Shown here in pieces: positions 28,556-36,183 of a stretch of DNA of 43,928 nucleotides; position 1 is the stretch's first letter, and every line of letters begins with the position of its first letter. Source of the DNA: a virus; IMG/VR virus record IMGVR_UViG_3300009514_000048, positions 1-43,928 of that record. One strand, written 5' to 3'. Position numbers and translations under genes: made by a program. The notes beneath the pieces are model-generated. The model saw only the letters and a program-made list of their open reading frames with translations. It was not told where the DNA came from and made no database searches.

Positions 28556-28984
28556 GTGTCTGTTAGGGGTAGAATATTTACATTTAATCCCAACACTGGG
28601 GCTAAAACAGAACAGCTTAATACCAATTTTCAAGAGGGTATTAGTAGTGATGTTAGACTAGGTGCTGAAGAATATAGCCCAGCAGAAATTACAGCACAAG
28701 AAGATAACTTCTCTACACGCAATGCAGAAAATCAATTAATAGGAGTATTACGACTAAGTACAGATGCCTCTAGAACAATTACAGGACTCAAAGACGGGGA
28801 AAAGAACCGTTTTTTATACGTGCTTAATGTTGGTTCCTTCAATCTTGTGTTGGCTAATCAGTCGGTTAGTTCGGATGCTGCGAACAGGATAATTACAGGC
28901 ACAGGTGGAAACTTAACAATCGCCGCAGATACTGCGGAGATTCTATATTACGATTCAACTACTGTCAGATGGAGAATTATTTAA
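28556..28984 (+). CDS. Tail-associated protein, 142 aa
   Basis: GTG start 28556 with AAGGA upstream. Starts MSVRGRIFTFNPNTGAKTEQ; the C-terminal half is beta-rich (LYVLNVGSFNLVLANQSVSS, AAD-x-AEILYYDS). The end WRII resembles fibre tip or baseplate-attached beta helices. Exact function unknown. Confidence 0.55.
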   Translation: MSVRGRIFTFNPNTGAKTEQLNTNFQEGISSDVRLGAEEYSPAEITAQEDNFSTRNAENQLIGVLRLSTDASRTITGLKDGEKNRFLYVLNVGSFNLVLANQSVSSDAANRIITGTGGNLTIAADTAEILYYDSTTVRWRII

Positions 28985-28997
28985 AATAGACGGTTTA

Positions 28998-29031
28998 GCG
29001 TATATTTTTATTTTATACGTCCGCACGTATA
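28998..29031 (+). terminator. Three-arm competing hairpin after fibre block
   Basis: GCGTATA (28998-29004), TATACGT (29014-29020) and ACGTATA (29025-29031). The middle arm can pair with either neighbour: 7 bp perfect with the third, 7 bp with one G-U with the first. The third-arm fold is followed by a U-rich stretch, so it could be an intrinsic terminator and the other fold an antiterminator. Confidence 0.5.
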
Positions 29032-29061
29032 CTTTCATTTACTTATAAAAGGGGAAATTAA

Positions 29062-29238
29062 ATGAAACCAAAAGACTTAAAAATAGAGTTCGATAGAAAA
29101 CAAGCAGAAACAAAAGGATATTGTTCAGCCCTTCATTGGATGGCTGAAAAACTAGAGCAAGAAGAAAGGGAGAATCTTCGTGTTAAAAAGAGTGCCGCAG
29201 TTTCAACTGCTAAAGAGACTGCCCCCACACCTAAATAA
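29062..29238 (+). CDS. Hypothetical 58-aa protein
   Basis: MKPKDLKIEFDRKQAETKGY, then CSALHWMAEKLEQEERENLR and a Ser/Thr/Pro tail. It is a mostly helical protein; CSALHW is unrecognised. The SD GGGGA is good. Its 3' half carries the SD and GTG of the acetyltransferase-like gene, which overlaps it by 59 bases. Confidence 0.6.
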   Translation: MKPKDLKIEFDRKQAETKGYCSALHWMAEKLEQEERENLRVKKSAAVSTAKETAPTPK

Positions 29239-29665
29239 AGGGGCTATTGAACGAGCAGTTCATACCTTTATAAAAGAGTCAAAAAGCTATACAACAGCAA
29301 ACGCTATTGGATTGTTTAATCAAACACTCGCTGCAATTTATAATGCTACTGATCCTAAAGGATTTGGAGGAGAGTTTTGGGGTGCTATAGGAGAGGATGG
29401 AGAGCTATATGGGTATGCTATTGCTTCTATGCTTCTTGATGTTGATTGTAGGCTTACTTATTGGATTAGTCAAGGGTGGGTTAGCAAACCGTATAGAACA
29501 GGAGAGTGGATTAGGAAGGGATGGAGGACACTTGAACAACACGCTAGGACTAATGGGTGTTATCATATTATTAACATTACTAATCGTAATGCTAGGGCAT
29601 ATCTTCGTCTATTAGGAAAGGGCTGGCACCATTATGCGACTATGCTTAAAAAAGATTTTCACTAG
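29180..29665 (+). CDS. GNAT-like acetyltransferase
   Basis: 161 aa, GTG start with GGGAG 7 bases upstream. YGYAIASMLLDVDCRLTYWI, then GEWIRKGWRTLEQHARTNGC (acetyl-CoA helix region with R-x-x-G-x-W-like pyrophosphate contacts) and ITNRNARAYLRLLGKGWHHY, the beta-alpha end common in GNAT enzymes. It may modify a host or virion protein. It lies between tail and internal virion genes. Confidence 0.6.
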   Translation: MLKRVPQFQLLKRLPPHLNKGAIERAVHTFIKESKSYTTANAIGLFNQTLAAIYNATDPKGFGGEFWGAIGEDGELYGYAIASMLLDVDCRLTYWISQGWVSKPYRTGEWIRKGWRTLEQHARTNGCYHIINITNRNARAYLRLLGKGWHHYATMLKKDFH

Positions 29666-29724
29666 AAAGCAATTCAATGCTTTCGGACAAATCGAAAAAT
29701 TTACTTTAGAGGAGAGATAAAATA

Positions 29725-30699
29725 ATGGCAAGAGAACCAGAAATAACCGCCTTAGAAAATCTAGGAACTGAGGATATTCGCACTAAATTTGGACGTTCAA
29801 GAGAAGGTATTGGAGATGCTCTTTTAGTATTAAAAAAACTTCGGAAACAACTTGAAAATGAAGAAATTAGTGTTGCTGAGTTTCAAAGACTGGGTCAACC
29901 GATTGCAGAACAAGCTATAGGAGACATTGGCGTCATTGCTGGTCAAAGTGGCAAAGCCGCCAGTAGTGTTAATCCTTTTATTAGCGAAATTAAAAAAACT
30001 GGTTTTGTTCAAACTGGTGGTGCTGGGGAAACACCTGAAGTTCAATTACGTTTACCGGAAAATCTAGAGTTACAGTCTAGAGATGTTTTATTACAAGACC
30101 CTAATTTAAGTCCTGAAGAAAAACGACGTTTATTAGAAACTATTCCCTCTGATGTCCGTATTGGTTCTGATCGTTTTGCTATTGAAAAAGAACGTGTTCG
30201 TCAAGAACTTCGTGCAGAACAAGAACAACTACAAAGGCAGCAAGAAAGAGAAGGACAATTAACTGAATTAGAGAAAATTTTAGCTACTCAAAGAAAAGAA
30301 GCTTTTGCTGAAGGTGTACCAATTCTATCGGAACAGTTACAAACTCAAGGACTTTTACAAACTTCTGAATTAGAGAGACAATTTGGTAAAGAAGAAGCAC
30401 GCTTAGCACGAGAGTCTCAAAATATTTTAGCCACCGAACGACTTAAAGCTAGAGAATTAGACTTAGGTGAAAAATTAGATATACAAGAAGCTTCTCGTAG
30501 ATTTCAATCGGCAGGTTTACAACGAGAGTTTAGTCTATCCGACTTTCAAAGAGAAGAACAAATAGCTCGTCAAATTGCCGAACTTTCTAAGCCACAACAG
30601 AGAGGAAAAGGTAAGGGAGAAAAAGCTCTAGGAGTTATTCAAGGTGTGCAAGGAGCAGCTAATACTGCTAGCAGTATTAGAACTGCTATTACTGGATAA
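29725..30699 (+). CDS. Internal virion / ejection protein 1
   Basis: 324 aa, almost all charged helix: REGIGDALLVLKKLRKQLEN, SDRFAIEKERVRQELRAEQE, then QEREGQLTELEKILATQRKE. Long coiled coils with a Gly-rich C-terminus (KGKGEKALGVIQGVQGAANT) and the position after the tail genes match podovirus core/ejection proteins that enter the host with DNA. The SD is GAGGAG. Confidence 0.6.
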   Translation: MAREPEITALENLGTEDIRTKFGRSREGIGDALLVLKKLRKQLENEEISVAEFQRLGQPIAEQAIGDIGVIAGQSGKAASSVNPFISEIKKTGFVQTGGAGETPEVQLRLPENLELQSRDVLLQDPNLSPEEKRRLLETIPSDVRIGSDRFAIEKERVRQELRAEQEQLQRQQEREGQLTELEKILATQRKEAFAEGVPILSEQLQTQGLLQTSELERQFGKEEARLARESQNILATERLKARELDLGEKLDIQEASRRFQSAGLQREFSLSDFQREEQIARQIAELSKPQQRGKGKGEKALGVIQGVQGAANTASSIRTAITG

Positions 30700-30714
30700 G
30701 GAGATTTAGCTTAT
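30696..30714 (+). promoter_or_regulatory. Short hairpin running into start codon
   Basis: ATAAG (30696-30700), 9-base loop, CTTAT (30710-30714), the last two bases being part of the ATG at 30713. The SD is split between arm and loop. The stem is weak and may be chance in AT-rich DNA. Confidence 0.3.
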
Positions 30715-32122
30715 GGCTAATGGTGATGATTTAGATTTTAGATTTAGAGGTGGACAATTTCCCACTGCTGCTTTAGTGCAGGGTGTACAACAGCGTGCTA
30801 TTGAGGAACAACGGCAGAGAGAAGCTGCTATTGAAAGAGAGCAATCTCTTGTTACTGCTATTACTCAAGCAGCAGAGACTGGTATTAAGATCGCTGCTCA
30901 AGCCACTGAAATAGCAGAGATTAAACAAAAACGACAGAATAGAAAAGCTAGGGCTGAATTAATTGAACAGTCGTTTAAAAAAGACATAGATCCTTTAGAA
31001 AGTGAACTTAGTCTGTTAACCGACATGATTAAACGAAGAGAAGGAGCAGTAAGACCTCCTGTTGAACGTGGAGAGGCTAGACCCCTATTTGGCCCCAAGG
31101 CTCAAGCTATACAGGGCCAACAGCAACAGATTGATACGGGTATTCAACAGCGTCAAGCAGATCTTCAAAAACAAATAGGAGATATTAAAGGGAAAGCTAA
31201 ATTAGCTGGACAATTTGTATCTTCTGATGATCCCATCTTACAGAAAGCTGGATTAGGATTAGCTGGAGTGGGGACACCTGGAGAAAAAAGAACATTTCAG
31301 AAAGCCAATCTTTTACTTCCCGATGGGACAGTAGAACTAGGACGATTTGACACTGCTACTGGTAAATTTCTATTGGCTGATGGTACAGAAGCTCCTAGAG
31401 GAACACGCCAAGCCTTCTCAGAAGGCTCAAGATTTCAGTTTTTTACTGACGCTACTACAGGACAACGTGTTAAAGAAGATTTAATCACAGGGGAACGAGT
31501 GCTAGCTAGAGCACCGGAAGGAGACTCTCCTGCTAGAGCTATTGAAGATCTGACTATTAAACAACGACAATTAGTGGATAAGCGTGTAGATCGTTATACA
31601 AAAGATGCTGTTAGATCTGCAGCAGAAGCTTCTCTTTCTCAGATTAATCAAATTGAATTAGTATTAGCAACGAATGTAGGATTTGCAACGGGGCCTTTAC
31701 AGGGCCTTGTGGCTCGGACAATAGCTGGAGAAAAGGGTGTGTTGACAGATAAGGATATCGCACGCAACTCTGGAAATCAAGCTTTGATTCCTAGGTTTAA
31801 TCAACTTCTTACTAAATGGCAAGAAGGTAAACTTAGTACTAATAATAAGAAAGAACTAACTAGTATTATAAATGCTATTAAAAAGAACTCTCGTAGTAAA
31901 TTAGAACGAAGAGTTAGTTCATTCAAACAAGGAATTTCTAAAGAATTTAGATTGAATGCAGACGAAGTGGAAAGTACACTCTTACTACCAATATTTGAGT
32001 TTCCTGTTAAACCAGAATTTTTAAGTGAAGATCAAAAACAAAAAAGAACTACTAAGTTTCAACTTAACAAACCTGTTAAGACAGGCGCAATCACTATTAC
32101 TAAAATAAGTGGGGGTCGATAA
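30713..32122 (+). CDS. Internal virion / ejection protein 2
   Basis: 469 aa. The N-terminal third is a Gln/Glu/Arg coiled coil (QRAIEEQRQREAAIEREQSL), the middle a Gly-Asp-Gly beta part (LLLPDGTVELGRFDTATGKF), and the C-terminal part helical (SRSKLERRVSSFKQG). It ends on the next ATG (ATAATGG). Probably a second core protein ejected with DNA. Confidence 0.6.
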   Translation: MANGDDLDFRFRGGQFPTAALVQGVQQRAIEEQRQREAAIEREQSLVTAITQAAETGIKIAAQATEIAEIKQKRQNRKARAELIEQSFKKDIDPLESELSLLTDMIKRREGAVRPPVERGEARPLFGPKAQAIQGQQQQIDTGIQQRQADLQKQIGDIKGKAKLAGQFVSSDDPILQKAGLGLAGVGTPGEKRTFQKANLLLPDGTVELGRFDTATGKFLLADGTEAPRGTRQAFSEGSRFQFFTDATTGQRVKEDLITGERVLARAPEGDSPARAIEDLTIKQRQLVDKRVDRYTKDAVRSAAEASLSQINQIELVLATNVGFATGPLQGLVARTIAGEKGVLTDKDIARNSGNQALIPRFNQLLTKWQEGKLSTNNKKELTSIINAIKKNSRSKLERRVSSFKQGISKEFRLNADEVESTLLLPIFEFPVKPEFLSEDQKQKRTTKFQLNKPVKTGAITITKISGGR

Positions 32123-33261
32123 TGGCTACATTTCAAATTCAGTCGGCTCAAGGTGAGACATTTCAAATTGAAGCTCCTGACGGTATATCACAGCAACAGC
32201 TATTAGATCAACTAGAACAAGCTGGGATAGATACAGGACAACAGGCCGCACCTCAGAAAGGCCCAATAAAGGCTGGCATAGAACGAGGTACTGCGCTAGC
32301 TAAACAAATTAATCCCATTCAGTCTACTTTAGAACAATTACCTAGACAAGTGGGGAGAGGGGCAGGAGTGGCTGTATCTGGCTTAGAAAGGGCTGGTGTG
32401 AGTCCTACCCAAGGGATTACTCCAGAAGCGGCTAGACAACCTAGAGAAACTCTACAACAGGCTGGTCAAGCCATTCAAAGAGGTGCACAAGTAGGCTTTG
32501 GTGGAGCACAACCAACACCTCAAGAGCGAGTTCCTGCGGCAGTAGGAGAAATAGCTGCAACAGCTTTAACGATTATCGGAGCACCATCAACTACTGTCTC
32601 TTCTACAGGACGTATGGCTAAAATTGCTAGCACTTTAGATGACCTTAATGGTGTCCCTGGAGGCACCACGCTATCCCTGTTTCAAAATCCTGCTAAAATC
32701 TTTCAGGCTTTTAAGTCTAAAGAGAGTGTGAGACAGGCTTACAAAGTAGCTGCCGATGCAGGACAGAAAGCGGCTGATGAGGTTATTAATATTAGTAATA
32801 AAACTTTAAGACAGCTACGACGACAAACTCCTGCTAAAATAATCGATAAGACTGAAGACCAAGCTATTGCTATGTTAGATGGAGAAATACCTTCAGAGGC
32901 ACCTACCTTAATTAAATATAGGCTATTAATAAATCAAAAAATTGGGCTGTTGAAAAACAAAATTCAAAAATTAACTGAGCATGGCGATTCTTCTGTAGTT
33001 CAAGCTGAGCAGTTAGTTATACATTTAGAAGCGGCTAGAAGGACTAACTTAGTTTTAGATAAGTTGGCACCTTTATTTAGACAAGCAGATAAAGAAAAAG
33101 CAGGGTTAGAAGCTGCAAAAATATTACGTAAAGGGCTCTCATTTTTTAAAGCTATAGGAAGAGGGGGCAGTGCAGCAGTAGGAGGATTATCTCAACAATT
33201 AATAAGGACACCGATTGCTACAGGGACAGGTTTAGAAGAGATACAAAGGAGACAACAGTAA
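32122..33261 (+). CDS. Internal virion / ejection protein 3
   Basis: 379 aa. The N-terminus MATFQIQSAQGETFQIEAPD, then GISQQQLLDQLEQAGID, is the short beta-plus-helix head module seen on internal virion proteins. It is followed by Gln/Gly-rich amphipathic stretches (GRGAGVAVSGLERAGVSPTQ) and helices (AARRTNLVLDKLAPLFRQAD). It likely forms the core or transenvelope channel with its two neighbours. Confidence 0.62.
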   Translation: MATFQIQSAQGETFQIEAPDGISQQQLLDQLEQAGIDTGQQAAPQKGPIKAGIERGTALAKQINPIQSTLEQLPRQVGRGAGVAVSGLERAGVSPTQGITPEAARQPRETLQQAGQAIQRGAQVGFGGAQPTPQERVPAAVGEIAATALTIIGAPSTTVSSTGRMAKIASTLDDLNGVPGGTTLSLFQNPAKIFQAFKSKESVRQAYKVAADAGQKAADEVINISNKTLRQLRRQTPAKIIDKTEDQAIAMLDGEIPSEAPTLIKYRLLINQKIGLLKNKIQKLTEHGDSSVVQAEQLVIHLEAARRTNLVLDKLAPLFRQADKEKAGLEAAKILRKGLSFFKAIGRGGSAAVGGLSQQLIRTPIATGTGLEEIQRRQQ

Positions 33262-33542
33262 TGGAAGCTATACAAACAAATGGTAATAGTAAGTGGGTTA
33301 TGTGGGCACTAGGGATAATGCTGACTATTGGCATTGCTTCTCAAGCTGGTCAAATTGCTTACACTAATTTAAAATTTAGTGATCATACTGATAGACCTCA
33401 CGCAGGATCAGTTTCTAGAGACGAATTTAATAACGTAAGAGAAGATGTACAAAGACTTGAAGATAAAGTAGACTATCAAACAAAATTGATAATCAAACTT
33501 CAAACATTAATTGAAAACGGGGGGATACTTAAAAATGGATAA
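33261..33542 (+). CDS. 93-aa TM plus coiled-coil protein (holin or hemolysin XhlA-like)
   Basis: MEAIQTNGNSKWVMWALGIM continues to LTIGIASQAGQIAYT, a single TM, then a linker and a heptad helix (VREDVQRLEDKVDYQTKLII). One TM with a coiled coil is the layout of XhlA-type holin accessories and of some virion membrane anchors. It ends the rightward structural block except for one zinc gene. Confidence 0.6.
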   Translation: MEAIQTNGNSKWVMWALGIMLTIGIASQAGQIAYTNLKFSDHTDRPHAGSVSRDEFNNVREDVQRLEDKVDYQTKLIIKLQTLIENGGILKNG

Positions 33543-33554
33543 TGGGTCAATGTT

Positions 33555-33776
33555 ATGCACTTCCTTCGTAGAGAAAAACATCAAGAAACTGTAAGAGTCT
33601 CCTGTCCTGTTTGTCTTGGTCACTTAGGGACAAAACGGAAAGATGAGATTAAGTCTTTTAATTGTGCTGAATGCAAACACACCTTCTATTTCTATGCCTC
33701 CAATATTAAGAAGCCTAAAGGGGTAAAAATGATTCACACGGATACAAACTGTGGGTGTGGTAGGTGTGGTAGGTAA
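33555..33776 (+). CDS. 73-aa double zinc-binding protein
   Basis: VSCPVCLGHLGTKRKDEIKS, NCAECKHTFYFYAS, then TDTNCGCGRCGR: one CxxC...CxxC ribbon plus a terminal Cys cluster. The SD is poor. Its stop is part of the convergent hairpin 33774-33792. The role is unknown, perhaps a transcription-associated ribbon. Confidence 0.6.
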   Translation: MHFLRREKHQETVRVSCPVCLGHLGTKRKDEIKSFNCAECKHTFYFYASNIKKPKGVKMIHTDTNCGCGRCGR

Positions 33777-33792
33777 ACGTTCTGAACGTTTA
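33774..33792. terminator. Convergent hairpin holding both stop codons
   Basis: TAAACGTT-CTG-AACGTTTA (33774-33792). The left arm begins with the TAA of the rightward gene and the right arm, read leftward, begins with the TAA of the phosphatase-like gene. It is the only sequence between the two converging blocks. No U-tract on either side, so termination would need more than the hairpin. Confidence 0.55.
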
Positions 33793-34140
33793 AGTAGGGT
33801 AGTTGTCTTTAATCTTCTGTATTAACTCCGCATCTCTAAATTCAAAATTGTCTCCAATCTTTAAATTGATAATAGGTGTAGTTGTTCTCTTCTTTAACAT
33901 CTCTTCTTGATATTCATCCATCACCACTACCTCATCTGCCCATGCTAGTAGCACTTCGTCTAATGGAATAAGAGCATGGCCCACATCAAATCCACACGCC
34001 CTCGTATTAAAGTTATAAGGCTCTCTAGATAGTACTTCTGCTGTTGTAGGAGATCTTAATAACCCTGCCGAACAAACACACAACACCTTCTTATATTTTC
34101 CTTGATATGGATTCTTGCAATTATAGAGTCTGTTGTTCAT
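33790..34140 (-). CDS. Low-molecular-weight phosphatase-like protein
   Basis: 116 aa. VLCVCSAGLLRSPTTAEVL holds the CX5R loop (C23, R29, then SPT) of LMW protein tyrosine phosphatases, and WADEVVVMDEYQEE gives the D near the middle seen in the short phage/bacterial subfamily. It may remove phosphate from a host or phage protein. Its SD (GAAGGAG) is in the loop of RNA element copy B. It is the last gene of the leftward block. Confidence 0.7.
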   Translation of the reverse strand: MNNRLYNCKNPYQGKYKKVLCVCSAGLLRSPTTAEVLSREPYNFNTRACGFDVGHALIPLDEVLLAWADEVVVMDEYQEEMLKKRTTTPIINLKIGDNFEFRDAELIQKIKDNYPT

Positions 34141-34141
34141 A

Positions 34142-34179
34142 GTCGCTACGCTCCTTCAGCGACGGCTAAGCTCGCCGTC
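34142..34179 (-). promoter_or_regulatory. Two-hairpin RNA element, copy B (SD in loop)
   Basis: Minus strand: distal GACGGC (34179-34174), 7-base loop, GCCGTC (34166-34161). Proximal GTCGCT (34163-34158), loop GAAGGAGCGT (10 bases, the SD), AGCGAC (34147-34142), then one base and ATG. Arms overlap by GTC. The upstream gene stops 5 bases before the element. Confidence 0.65.
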
Positions 34180-34183
34180 TAGC

Positions 34184-34375
34184 TTATTGTTCCTCCACTA
34201 TTGTCCAAAAGATTGGCACCCACACATTCTTCCCAGTAGCCAATCGTAGCTTATAATGATACACAGAAGATTCTACTCTCACAACATTTTTATAAATCTT
34301 CTTTGGCCCGAAGGGCCATTCTACATACACTGTAAATACTAACAACAAGCATGATAAAAGTTTACCAACGTTCAT
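34184..34375 (-). CDS. 63-aa membrane-anchored or secreted protein
   Basis: MNVGKLLSCLLLVFTVYVEW is an N-terminal hydrophobic anchor or signal, then KKIYKNVVRVESSVYHYKLR and VPIFWTIVEEQ. I chose the ATG at 34375; a longer frame is open inside the transposase fragment. Not recognised. Confidence 0.5.
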   Translation of the reverse strand: MNVGKLLSCLLLVFTVYVEWPFGPKKIYKNVVRVESSVYHYKLRLATGKNVWVPIFWTIVEEQ

Positions 34376-34889
34376 TATTAGGTTTTTTATGACAGGCATC
34401 ACATAGCGTAGTATACCAGCCGTCTCCTCTAGTTTTTCCTTTTGCCCCACGGCCCCGTTTACCTTCCCTTTTTCCGCCGATATAAGTCTCATCGGCTTCG
34501 ACAACACCGCTTAACGGTTCTCTTTCCTGCGACATCAACCGTCTAATCTGCTTGGCAATCCGCCACGCACACTTATACGTCACGCCCAGATGACGCTGTA
34601 ATTCTTTGGCCGCTACCCCATTTTTGGATTGGCTCATCAAGAATATGGCATGAAACCACAGTGTTAATGGTGTTGGTGATTTATGGAAGATCGTCCCCGC
34701 CGTCGGGCTTAGTTGATTCCCACACCATGAACAAACGTAAGCCTTGCGGTTCTCGATGGGGTAAAAACAAGCCTTGTGTCCGCATTTGGAGCATTTCGCC
34801 CCTCTTGGATACCGTGTTTTGTAGAGCCAGAATAGACAAGCCTTATCATCGGGGAAAAGGCTTTTAAATTCTCTGATTGTGAATTTCAC
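34362..34889 (-). CDS. IS1595-type transposase, N-terminal fragment
   Basis: 175 aa, GTG start overlapping the upstream stop. YPRGAKCSKCGHKACFYPIE and YVCSWCGNQLSPTAGTIFHK are the zinc ribbon of IS1595-family transposases; KNGVAAKELQRHLGVTYKCA the HTH, and VVEADETYIGGKREGKRGRG the first catalytic Asp. Full proteins have about 300 aa with two more catalytic residues, all missing here. The end (YTTLCDACHKKPN) is not typical. GC-richer than its neighbours. It is a broken or domesticated transposase. Confidence 0.8.
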   Translation of the reverse strand: MKFTIREFKSLFPDDKACLFWLYKTRYPRGAKCSKCGHKACFYPIENRKAYVCSWCGNQLSPTAGTIFHKSPTPLTLWFHAIFLMSQSKNGVAAKELQRHLGVTYKCAWRIAKQIRRLMSQEREPLSGVVEADETYIGGKREGKRGRGAKGKTRGDGWYTTLCDACHKKPNNERW

Positions 34890-35203
34890 TTTTCAACCTC
34901 TATCTCTGCCGTTATCTTTAGCTTTGTCCCCACTGGAAAATCATCTGCAAATGCTTTATATCCATCCCCAAAAACAAACCCGCTTGTGAAATTCTTGCCA
35001 TTATGCCAGCATTTTTCCTTACCATCAATTTCATAATTAACGAGAATTTTTTCTGTTCTCTTGTTATCCATACCCAATACTTCTGATTTATTCTGATGCC
35101 TAACGCATGTCCAAATATCTGGAACGTCACTTTTTCGATAAAAATCGAAGTAGGCTCTTTCATGACAGCTATTATATGAGCATGGGACCATTACTCTTTT
35201 CAT
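34886..35203 (-). CDS. Hypothetical 105-aa protein
   Basis: ATG at 35203 (MKRVMVPCSYNSCHERAYFD) with GGAGGAGGAC upstream; an ATG 10 codons earlier lacks an SD and lies inside the preceding gene. CSYNSCHERA and WTCVRHQ give a Cys/His cluster, then beta strands (LVNYEIDGKEKCWHNGKNF). It ends GTGA with the transposase fragment start, so they are coupled. Confidence 0.6.
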   Translation of the reverse strand: MKRVMVPCSYNSCHERAYFDFYRKSDVPDIWTCVRHQNKSEVLGMDNKRTEKILVNYEIDGKEKCWHNGKNFTSGFVFGDGYKAFADDFPVGTKLKITAEIEVEK

Positions 35204-35351
35204 GTCCTCCTCCATTTTTTTTTCTGTAGTCATCTTCTAAACTTTTTCCGTAGCTCTCCTCTAAAGAATCCTTGTAGTTATTGAAACCACAATTACAAGT
35301 CAATCCACCCAATTCCCCCGTAATCCAATCACAGCTATCAGAGTGATTCAC
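35172..35351 (-). CDS. 59-aa Cys-containing protein (GTG start)
   Basis: MNHSDSCDWITGELGGLTCN continues CGFNNYKDSLEESYGK. Three Cys (CDW...TCNCG) may form a metal site. The GTG overlaps the TAG of a 15-codon leader peptide (TAGTG). It has no SD of its own, so expression probably depends on leader translation. Its 3' end overlaps the next gene by 32 bases. Confidence 0.55.
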   Translation of the reverse strand: MNHSDSCDWITGELGGLTCNCGFNNYKDSLEESYGKSLEDDYRKKNGGGHEKSNGPMLI

Positions 35352-35398
35352 TATACTTCTCGTAGTCTTTTAATGTCAGTTAGAATTTTTACTCTCAT
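35351..35398 (-). CDS. 15-aa leader peptide
   Basis: MRVKILTDIKRLREV with a strong SD (GGAGG, 7 bases from ATG). Its stop overlaps the GTG of the next gene. It is probably a coupling leader. Confidence 0.45.
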   Translation of the reverse strand: MRVKILTDIKRLREV

Positions 35399-35427
35399 TA
35401 CAACACCTCCAATTTCAATTTAACTAC

Positions 35428-35462
35428 ACCATAAGTGTGCTACACTTATTAAGTGTTGTCAA
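35428..35462 (-). promoter_or_regulatory. Operator-like palindrome next to -35 hexamer
   Basis: TTGACA (35457-35462, minus strand) is followed at once by the perfect palindrome ACACTTAATAAGTGT (35442-35456) and an imperfect one (ACACTTATGGTGT) further down. The -10 is poor. The layout suggests a repressor- or activator-controlled promoter for the leader peptide and genes below. Confidence 0.45.
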
Positions 35463-35653
35463 GGGATAATTGCCTTATCTTTTTTATACTGTTGAATCAA
35501 CGGCTCTAATTTCTCTGCCACCCCTCTAATAATACCTTCCCATCCGTCACCTGGAAAACCCCAACACATACAAGTTTCTTTCATATCCGCGTGACGATCA
35601 ACAAACACATTGGGAAAATCTTTGCATAGTTTTTCATCTAATTCTCTTTTCAT
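35459..35653 (-). CDS. 64-aa conserved phage protein
   Basis: MKRELDEKLCKDFPNVFVDR, then HADMKETCMCWGFPGDGWEG. I recall the pattern DRH-x-x-M-x-ETCMCWGF-x-x-GDGW from many unnamed phage proteins, so the family is real although its role is unknown. Its ATG overlaps the endolysin stop (ATGA-type). Confidence 0.65.
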   Translation of the reverse strand: MKRELDEKLCKDFPNVFVDRHADMKETCMCWGFPGDGWEGIIRGVAEKLEPLIQQYKKDKAIIP

Positions 35654-36183
35654 TCTATTTCAAAATGTGGATAGTCCTTTATTGTTTTCCACACCCCTCC
35701 ATTAGTAATTTTATATCCTACCTCTTTACTGACCTTGTCTGCTATACCAAGCAACTGTCTATAATACTTCATATCCCATGTTCCTACATTGTTACTACAT
35801 TGTATTACCATAACATCAATTGCCTTTGATTTCCAATAGTTATGCTTGCCTTTTTTTGTAATCCCATCTATATTAGTGACAATCTTGCCTGGCATAGTTC
35901 TTCCTTGTTTATAGAGTTTTTGTTGTTTACTAACTGACCTATACACCTCTGTTAACTTTAATGTCATGCCAGGATTACTCAACCTAAAATATTCTCGTAT
36001 AAGCCTAAATGCTGTTTGTAATTTTGGGTCTGCTGTTTCCAAGTTGCGTGATGATTTGGAAGGAGGATTTTGTAAATGTAGTGGCACAGGGGTATAAACC
36101 TCTCTATAAAAAGGTTTTTGTTCTGCACCAATCTTTTTTAGTTTGAGTCCAAATATCTCAACAATCTTCTTCAGAATGTTCAT
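35650..36183 (-). CDS. Endolysin, M15 peptidase (VanY/L-Ala-D-Glu type)
   Basis: 177 aa. LKLTEVYRSVSKQQKLYKQG (substrate helix with YRS), then KHNYWKSKAIDVMVIQ with zinc ligands H114 and D123, and KDYPHFEIE with H173. This is the M15 metallopeptidase site that cuts peptide stems of the cell wall at lysis. No signal peptide, so a holin is needed; several small membrane proteins are candidates. SD GAAGGTG lies in the upstream gene. Confidence 0.82.
   Translation of the reverse strand: MNILKKIVEIFGLKLKKIGAEQKPFYREVYTPVPLHLQNPPSKSSRNLETADPKLQTAFRLIREYFRLSNPGMTLKLTEVYRSVSKQQKLYKQGRTMPGKIVTNIDGITKKGKHNYWKSKAIDVMVIQCSNNVGTWDMKYYRQLLGIADKVSKEVGYKITNGGVWKTIKDYPHFEIE

Noticed and set aside
35172-35233. 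Start at 35233 for the 105-aa gene
   Set aside because: No SD and it would overlap the 59-aa gene more; ATG 35203 has GGAGGAGGAC.
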